Positions 29,617-33,465 of a stretch of 33,465 nt of DNA are shown piece by piece. Position numbers and translations under genes: made by a program. The number at the start of each line of letters is the position of its first letter. Positions within the stretch are counted from its first letter, which is position 1. Source of the DNA: a virus. Where the stretch lies: IMG/VR virus record IMGVR_UViG_3300045961_000021, positions 1 to 33,465 of that record. One strand, 5' to 3'. The notes under the pieces are model-generated. The model saw only the letters and a list, made by a program, of their open reading frames with translations, was not told the origin of the DNA and did not search any database.

Positions 29617-29969
29617 GATATTTAGCGATTTTGACAATTATGGTGGTGTTTGCATCTTGTACTGAGCCACAAGTTGTCATTAATGAGCCGATTAGTTTAG
29701 GCTCTAAGCCTGAGAATAATGCCCTAATAGGTTATTCTATTGTTGGTAGAACTGCTTACATAAGAGCAAAGACAACTATTGGAGCTAAATACTCGCTTCA
29801 ATTGACTAAACTTGGCAAATCTGAGGCATTAAAAGCACAAGGATTTACTGCTTCAGCAGATGAATCAAACCTAGTAGTGAACTTTGATAATACAAAAGCA
29901 GGCATTTACGACTTAATTTTAATTGATACAGAAGGAAACGTTTCCAAATTACCCATAAACATTTTATAA
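29613..29969 (+). CDS. Lipoprotein
   Basis: 118 residues with a lipoprotein signal: MRYLAILTIMVVFASC, lipid-modified Cys at 16, then TEPQVVINEPISLGSKPENN and a beta-rich domain ending YDLILIDTEGNVSKLPINIL. It should be an outer-membrane lipoprotein of the host envelope. It overlaps the previous gene (ATGA) and is 1 nt from the next start. In CsgG-based systems small accessory proteins sit beside the channel; a similar role is inference. Confidence 0.72.
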   Translation: MRYLAILTIMVVFASCTEPQVVINEPISLGSKPENNALIGYSIVGRTAYIRAKTTIGAKYSLQLTKLGKSEALKAQGFTASADESNLVVNFDNTKAGIYDLILIDTEGNVSKLPINIL

Positions 29970-29970
29970 A

Positions 29971-30276
29971 ATGGCAGAAGAACAAGAAGGTGGAGGCTCA
30001 TTAAAGAGCATCCTTATTGGATTAGTTAGCACGGTAACTATTGCAGTTGGTGGATTTATTACAAAGCAATTAACAGGCGAAGAAGAGGCAGAACAACCTG
30101 CTCAAACTTCAGCACCTGCTCCTGTAATTAACATTACGACTAACAACACTCAGCAACAAAAGCAAGCATCAGGCGGAGGCACAAAGGTAATTGAGCGTGT
30201 GGTAGAAAAACCTGCGAAAGAAAAGCCAAAACCAAAGACTGCAAAAGAAGAATTAGAAGAAGCACCAAAATGGTAA
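29971..30276 (+). CDS. Single-span membrane protein with a Pro/Lys tail
   Basis: 101 residues: MAEEQEGGGSLKSILIGLVS, then a membrane span (about residues 13-31, ILIGLVSTVTIAVGGFI), a Glu/Gln-rich part, a Pro/Ala linker and a Lys/Pro/Glu-rich tail (VVEKPAKEKPKPKTAKEELE). The TonB-like Pro/Lys/Glu composition of the tail suggests a periplasm-crossing stalk, though there is no TonB domain. It overlaps the CsgG-like gene start by 7 nt. Function unknown. Confidence 0.62.
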   Translation: MAEEQEGGGSLKSILIGLVSTVTIAVGGFITKQLTGEEEAEQPAQTSAPAPVINITTNNTQQQKQASGGGTKVIERVVEKPAKEKPKPKTAKEELEEAPKW

Positions 30277-30977
30277 AATGGACTATTTGCTTATTGTTCT
30301 TATCGTTGTCCTGCTTTGGGCAGATAGCTTCGACAAAGACTGAAAGCTACACGGCATCGTTTGAAAAGAAGATCAACATTGATTCTTTGATGGATTACGA
30401 TGGTCCTAAAATTCCTATCCAATTATTATCTCTTGGCATTAGCGAGGAGGTATACGCTTCTTATCCAGAGCTAAAAGATAAGCGTGTTGGATTAGGTGTG
30501 ACTAATATCGTTGTTGAGTTTTTAGAAGAAACAAATCGTTTCACGTTTACTGAAGATAAGGCTGAGATTAAAAATCGAATGGTCAAGCAGTTCCAAGCAT
30601 CACAAGCAGGAATTAGCGAGAACAAATTAGATGGTAGAGGCAAGATAAAGCTCGCACAATATTTTGTTTATATAGAAGTATATGATTTCTCAGTTAGTGA
30701 AGATGAATCAATTAGCTTTAAGGATGGAGTCAAGCAAGTTGTAGTAACTAGACTAGGCTTGCAGGTTAAGTTTGTAAACGCTGAAACAGGCGAATACTTT
30801 ACAGGCTCAGGATTAGGCGAAGCAAAGACAACAAGAGAGGCTACATTGATGAACGATGGCAACTTTGCTGAGATTAAGTTTAATCAATCTACAATAGGAA
30901 GTACAACAAAGAAAGCATTAGAGAACGCATCTGCTAAGATTATTGTTCGAATGATTAAGAAAAAGCTATTCAAATGA
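30270..30977 (+). CDS. CsgG-like outer-membrane secretion protein
   Basis: 235 residues with a signal peptide (MVKWTICLLFLSLSCFGQ; likely cut before Gln, or a non-standard lipobox at SLSC). The mature part has CsgG/curli-channel features: KRVGLGVTNIVVEFLEETNR, then FTFTEDKAEIKNRMVKQFQA, AQYFVYIEVYDFSV, a strand pair (KQVVVTRLGLQVKFVNAETG, EYFTGSGLGEAKTTREATLM) and IGSTTKKALENASAKIIVRM. CsgG forms a ring that secretes curli subunits through the outer membrane. Here it sits next to a lipoprotein, a stalk-like protein and a beta-barrel. Similarity is by motif layout, not by a search; it could also belong to the wider CsgG/HfaB-like superfamily. Confidence 0.62.
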   Translation: MVKWTICLLFLSLSCFGQIASTKTESYTASFEKKINIDSLMDYDGPKIPIQLLSLGISEEVYASYPELKDKRVGLGVTNIVVEFLEETNRFTFTEDKAEIKNRMVKQFQASQAGISENKLDGRGKIKLAQYFVYIEVYDFSVSEDESISFKDGVKQVVVTRLGLQVKFVNAETGEYFTGSGLGEAKTTREATLMNDGNFAEIKFNQSTIGSTTKKALENASAKIIVRMIKKKLFK

Positions 30978-32191
30978 AATGGCTTGTCGTATTGTTTACA
31001 TTTGTAACCGCTACGGCTTCGGCTCAAGTATTAACTCAAACGTTTGTTGATCCGTGTTCTGGGCAAGTAACAGTTGTCACAGTTCCCATTGCTAACGGCA
31101 AGACAACTATTGTCTATCGTGGCAAGTATCGCATCGTAACGGCAAACGATATTACATCGGGAGAGCTTCAGGCTTGGATAAATAATCTAACGGTAAACTT
31201 TCCTTGCCCACAAGCAGAGATAGCAGTTACGCAAACCGTTACTAGAGCAGTTCAACAAGCAGTTGCACAAGCTACGGCTTCAGCTACATCGCAAGCGACA
31301 AGCCAAGCGGCAAGCTCAGCAGTTGCAGCATCAATGCCTGCTCCTCCACCAGTTGCATCGCCTCCTCCTGCACCATCAACACCGCCTCCAGCTCCATCAA
31401 CTAAATCAGAATCATCAACACCTCAAGCCGAAAGTAAAAGTGAAAGCAAAACTGAATCATCTGAAACTAAGGCTGAAAGCAAGAGTGAAGAAAAAAGCGA
31501 ATCGAAAAGTGAAAGCAAATCAGAAAAGAAATCATCGGCAAAGAGTGTGGCTAAAACTAATCCGATTATTTACTCAAGTGATTTTACGATTGCCCCTTCT
31601 ACTGATGTTATATCGGTCATTGCTTCCGCTGGTCTTAGCCAGTCTTCTCTTATGGGAAACACATCGTGGGGAATTAGCACAATGATTTGGAGTACACTAG
31701 ATCAGTTTGCATTAAGTGGTAGATATACCAAGATGAACTTTAATAATGGCAAGTTAGAAAGCATCACGAATTATGGCCTTACAGGAGTTTATTTAGGTGG
31801 ATCTATATTAGGCTTCGGAACGATGGCTTATATCTATCCTATGGGCAAGTATGGAGTCTCAGGTGCTAACTATACGCTGTCATTCTCAGGTGCAGATGTA
31901 GGTTTGAACATAGCAAACAACATTCTGCTATTCTACACAATACCTATCCGTGTAAATAAACGGCTTACTATCTCGCCTGACATATATATTAGTGGCTCAT
32001 CAACTGGATATTTAACTGCGCAAAAGATATTTGTTACAAGCGATGATGTAGGCTTTTTAGGTGGAGCTTCATTTGATATTGCCTTCACAAAACGCTTCAA
32101 ATTAAACTTTGCACTTAAGAGTGGAATTAATACGAATCCTGAGATCCCAATAAATTACCTTATGATGATAGGTACTAAATTAAATTTATAA
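30974..32191 (+). CDS. Outer-membrane beta-barrel protein with a Ser/Lys/Glu linker
   Basis: 405 residues. Signal peptide MKWLVVLFTFVTATASAQ, cut before Gln. Residues about 20-75 form a small domain with two Cys (FVDPCSGQVTVVTVPIAN). About 80-120 are an Ala/Gln/Thr helix, then a Pro/Ala stretch and a Ser/Lys/Glu repeat (about 135-195; ESKSESKTESS). About 200-405 show alternating strands (SWGISTMIWSTLDQFALSGR, YGLTGVYLGGSILGFGTMAY, ITYISGSSTGYLTAQ-like) ending in a terminal strand LMMIGTKLNL, as in an outer-membrane barrel. It follows the CsgG-like gene with a 4-nt overlap and ends the late transcript. Function is unknown; a pore or adhesin partner is plausible. Confidence 0.68.
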   Translation: MKWLVVLFTFVTATASAQVLTQTFVDPCSGQVTVVTVPIANGKTTIVYRGKYRIVTANDITSGELQAWINNLTVNFPCPQAEIAVTQTVTRAVQQAVAQATASATSQATSQAASSAVAASMPAPPPVASPPPAPSTPPPAPSTKSESSTPQAESKSESKTESSETKAESKSEEKSESKSESKSEKKSSAKSVAKTNPIIYSSDFTIAPSTDVISVIASAGLSQSSLMGNTSWGISTMIWSTLDQFALSGRYTKMNFNNGKLESITNYGLTGVYLGGSILGFGTMAYIYPMGKYGVSGANYTLSFSGADVGLNIANNILLFYTIPIRVNKRLTISPDIYISGSSTGYLTAQKIFVTSDDVGFLGGASFDIAFTKRFKLNFALKSGINTNPEIPINYLMMIGTKLNL

Positions 32192-32192
32192 G

Positions 32193-32200
32193 TACATTTG
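32193..32200 (+). promoter_or_regulatory. Host-type -7 box TACATTTG
   Basis: TACATTTG matches TAnnTTTG exactly and lies 2 nt after the stop of the barrel gene. No good -33 TTG is seen. Transcription would start near 32207 and meet the terminator at 32250, giving only a short RNA of about 75 nt. Confidence 0.5.
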
Positions 32201-32249
32201 CAAGGTTAATGACATTTTTCATAGAGTAGGTTTAGAACAGAATTAGTAG

Positions 32250-32280
32250 AAAGACTTGAGGTAATGCTTCAAGTCTTTTT
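32250..32280 (+). terminator. Intrinsic terminator of the late region
   Basis: A perfect 10-bp stem AAAGACTTGA (32250-32259) with TCAAGTCTTT (32269-32278), 9-nt loop, then T's and TATT. It ends the long late transcript (last gene stops at 32191) and separates it from the early promoter. Confidence 0.88.
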
Positions 32281-32290
32281 TATTACACAT

Positions 32291-32330
32291 TAAAAAAAAT
32301 TAAAAAAAATTATAAAAAGATTTTTTTATT
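32291..32330. repeat. Phased A-tracts upstream of the early promoter
   Basis: TAAAAAAAAT occurs twice in tandem (32291-32300, 32301-32310), followed by TATAAAAAGA and a T7 run, so A-tracts repeat every 10 bp, the helical repeat. This predicts curved and easily melted DNA, as seen at strong promoters (UP-like) or replication origins. No gene is present between 32192 and 32392. Confidence 0.6.
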
Positions 32331-32343
32331 CAGAAAATCGTAT

Positions 32344-32351
32344 TACCTTTG
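32344..32351 (+). promoter_or_regulatory. Early promoter -7 box TACCTTTG
   Basis: TACCTTTG matches TAnnTTTG exactly. A T-rich stretch (32321-32330) lies at the -33 distance. It is the only good promoter ahead of the early operon that begins at 32393 and continues through the seam. Confidence 0.62.
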
Positions 32352-32358
32352 ACATATC

Positions 32359-32376
32359 AATAGCAACAAAGCTATT
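32359..32376 (+). promoter_or_regulatory. 5' UTR hairpin at the early transcript start
   Basis: AATAGC (32359-32364), loop AACAAA, GCTATT (32371-32376). With the -7 box ending at 32351, the predicted start falls around 32357-32359, so the hairpin would be right at the 5' end of the RNA and could protect it from decay. Confidence 0.5.
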
Positions 32377-32392
32377 CTAAACTACAAAAAAA

Positions 32393-32503
32393 ATGAGAGA
32401 TTACATCAAAAATTTCGACAAGCAAGATTTAATAGATCTTGTATTTTTAGCCTCAATCATTGGCATTGCATTCCAAGTATTATTTATTGTTCAGGGACTA
32501 TGA
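32393..32503 (+). CDS. 36-residue membrane protein, first early gene
   Basis: The frame MRDYIKNFDKQDLIDLVFLA, then SIIGIAFQVLFIVQGL. A charged start and one hydrophobic helix (about 17-35) reaching the C-terminus. It is the first ATG after the early promoter and leader, in an A-rich context (AAAAAAAATG), and its stop overlaps the next start (ATGA). Small first-in-line membrane proteins are common phage host-takeover genes; function here is unknown. Confidence 0.6.
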   Translation: MRDYIKNFDKQDLIDLVFLASIIGIAFQVLFIVQGL

Positions 32504-32661
32504 AAACTTTAAAAGCAAAGTTCCAAGACAACGCAGGATTTTACACAATGATTTGGTCATTTAATCCTGAGATATGGGAGGTAAAAGATTTACTTGCTCA
32601 CGAGTGTAAAAAATCTAATTCTAAACTAATTGAAATTCTATCGTATGAAAAATCTAATTAA
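32500..32661 (+). CDS. Small hypothetical early protein
   Basis: 53 residues: MKTLKAKFQDNAGFYTMIWS, FNPEIWEVKDLLAHECKKSN and a short end. It overlaps the previous stop (ATGA) and the ERF gene start by 17 nt. It is too short for family recognition. The coupling on both sides supports translation. Function unknown. Confidence 0.55.
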   Translation: MKTLKAKFQDNAGFYTMIWSFNPEIWEVKDLLAHECKKSNSKLIEILSYEKSN

Positions 32662-33172
32662 AGCTCTAAGCGACTTCCAAAATGAATGCCCAATCATCCA
32701 CAAAGACACGAAAGGTCATAACTATACTTATGCAGATCTTCCACAAATTTTTAGTGTTATTAATCCTTTGTTAAAGAAGCACAAGTTATGCTTCACTCAA
32801 TTACTAGAGAATGATGGCATTAAAACTATTCTGTTTCACGTTGAATCAGGCGAGCAGATAGAATCATTCACTACAATCCCATTAGTTAAACTAGGGGCAA
32901 TGAATGAATATCAAAGCTATGGTTCTGGAGTAACTTACTTCCGCAGATATGCACTAAGCTCAATGCTTGGATTAGTAACTGATAAGGATACAGATGCAGC
33001 AGGTGCTAGTTCAAAATACAATCCTAATTTAGACACTTGGGCAACTGCATTAGTGCAAGTACAATCAGTACAAGAGCTAGAGGATTTGTTTTTAAGTAAA
33101 AAGCATCAAATCGCAGGCAATAAAGAAATCATTGAATTATTCACAACTCGTAAACTACAACTATCAAGATAA
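32645..33172 (+). CDS. erf: ERF-family single-strand annealing protein
   Basis: 175 residues from ATG 32645: MKNLIKALSDFQNECPIIHK, GHNYTYADLPQIFSVINPLL (the ERF YxYADLxxIxxxxxPxL hallmark), KKHKLCFTQLLENDGIKTIL, MNEYQSYGSGVTYFRRYALS (GSxxTYxRRYxL), and a C-terminal Leu-rich helical end. ERF proteins anneal complementary single strands and help circularise or recombine phage genomes. It is followed directly by an SSB-like gene (TAATG), its natural partner. The upstream in-frame ATT-type extension to 32630 is not needed. Confidence 0.88.
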   Translation: MKNLIKALSDFQNECPIIHKDTKGHNYTYADLPQIFSVINPLLKKHKLCFTQLLENDGIKTILFHVESGEQIESFTTIPLVKLGAMNEYQSYGSGVTYFRRYALSSMLGLVTDKDTDAAGASSKYNPNLDTWATALVQVQSVQELEDLFLSKKHQIAGNKEIIELFTTRKLQLSR

Positions 33173-33420
33173 TGGCAACTATTTTAAACGCATCGCTAAA
33201 CGTAGCAAAGATTGACAAAACTAAGTTAATCGCAGGCAAGACAGGACAATTCCTAAACGTAACTATTACTATCAACGATGAGGTAGATAAGTTCGGCAAC
33301 AACGCAAGCATCTTTGAATCACAAAGCAAAGAAGAACGTGAAGCCAAAACACCAAAAAATTATCTTGGTAACGGCAAAGTAATTTGGACATCAGAAAAGA
33401 AAAACGACTTACCTTTCTAG
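33172..33420 (+). CDS. Short SSB-like ssDNA-binding protein
   Basis: 82 residues: MATILNASLNVAKIDKTKLI, AGKTGQFLNVTITINDEVDK, FGNNASIFESQSKEEREAKT, PKNYLGNGKVIWTSEKKNDL and terminal PF. The end SEKKNDLPF imitates the acidic D-x-P-F tip of bacterial SSB, which binds partner proteins. A beta-rich core and location after ERF fit a single-strand-binding protein of reduced OB fold. It is shorter than usual SSB, so the fold is not certain. Similar small proteins occur in Bacteroidota phages. Confidence 0.72.
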   Translation: MATILNASLNVAKIDKTKLIAGKTGQFLNVTITINDEVDKFGNNASIFESQSKEEREAKTPKNYLGNGKVIWTSEKKNDLPF

Positions 33421-33422
33421 CT

Positions 33423-33465
33423 ATGTATAAAGATCACACTTGTTTTTTATTTAGAAAATCTAATG
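33423..33465 (+). CDS. 5' end of the seam-crossing hypothetical gene
   Basis: ATG 33423 lies 2 nt after the SSB-like stop and opens MYKDHTCFLFRKSN, which runs to the end of the window and continues at position 30 after closing the circle (see 1-322). The stop of the preceding gene and this ATG are close enough for coupled translation. Confidence 0.8.
   Translation, partial: MYKDHTCFLFRKSN
33437..33465. repeat. 29-bp terminal direct repeat, right copy
   Basis: Identical to 1-29, see the left copy. Only one copy should exist in the closed molecule. Confidence 0.93.

Noticed and set aside
31263-31685. 140-codon Leu/Gln/Arg/His-rich frame inside the outer-membrane barrel gene
   Set aside because: It is the +1 shadow of the Ala/Gln/Ser/Lys repeat linker and shows only low-complexity sequence.
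1-33465. CRISPR array, insertion sequence, or rRNA
   Set aside because: No regularly spaced repeat-spacer pattern, no transposase or terminal inverted repeats, and no rRNA-like sequence were seen.
1-33465. Temperate lifestyle genes (integrase, CI-like repressor, excisionase)
   Set aside because: None recognised; the sigma-like and HTH-bearing proteins fit other roles. Absence is not proof, since small repressors can be missed.

Overview
The window reads as the complete genome of a tailed bacteriophage of a Bacteroidota host. Its first 29 bases (1-29) are repeated exactly as its last 29 (33437-33465). Joining the ends restores an intact 111-codon gene that starts at 33423, crosses the seam and stops at 322. 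The molecule therefore closes to about 33,436 bp (circular, or circularly permuted). Signs of the host group are the AT-rich sequence, A-rich start contexts without clear Shine-Dalgarno sites (TAAGAAATG recurs at 525, 16687, 20382 and 21745), host-type TAnnTTTG -7 boxes, and protein families I associate with Bacteroidota phages. Every supported gene is on the + strand, mostly with ATGA/TAATG-type overlaps. I see no integrase, repressor, DNA polymerase or RNA polymerase core gene, which suggests a lytic phage that relies on host polymerases.

Layout. (1) Early/replication region, 32393 through the seam to about 4881. It starts at a TACCTTTG promoter with phased A-tracts and encodes two tiny proteins, an ERF-type annealing protein, a short SSB-like protein, several small unknowns, a structured RNA (about 1337-1430), a DnaD/replication-initiator-like protein, a candidate helicase-loader-position protein, a VRR-NUC nuclease, a DUF3310 protein, a sigma-like protein and a small Cys-motif protein. 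(2) A tRNA-like gene with an abnormal anticodon region (4887-4988), then a ParB-like protein overlapping a TET-associated-type glycosyltransferase (5002-6331). (3) Packaging: small and large terminase (6867-8440). (4) Tail genes, 8473-14936: a tail assembly chaperone with a -1 frameshift extension, tail completion proteins, tail-tip proteins and a short tape measure. (5) Head genes, 14977-20882: XkdF-like protease, scaffold, major capsid, tail tube, portal and connector. (6) An HNH homing endonuclease, fibre genes with a self-cleaving S74 chaperone, and lysis genes (holin candidate, spanin-like, GH19 endolysin), 20915-27216. (7) A 5-kb cassette, 27216-32191, mainly of envelope or secreted proteins, including a CsgG-like protein, a lipoprotein, a cohesin/dockerin-like secreted protein and a probable outer-membrane barrel.

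How it works together. Host-type promoters probably drive early expression. The phage sigma-like protein may then act on AACGTTTA-like boxes that sit 6 nt upstream of the starts of three structural units. Packaging, tail, head, fibre, lysis and envelope genes follow as long collinear runs separated by intrinsic terminators at 17657, 18260 and 32250.

The most unusual items are the compact RNA at 1337-1430, whose two hairpin loops are perfectly complementary over 8 nt and whose terminator touches the replication-initiator gene; the tRNA-shaped gene with a 51-nt anticodon/variable region; the orphan DNA-base-type glycosyltransferase; and the CsgG-like export cassette. All functions are read from sequence patterns and remembered families; no searches or folding programs were run.
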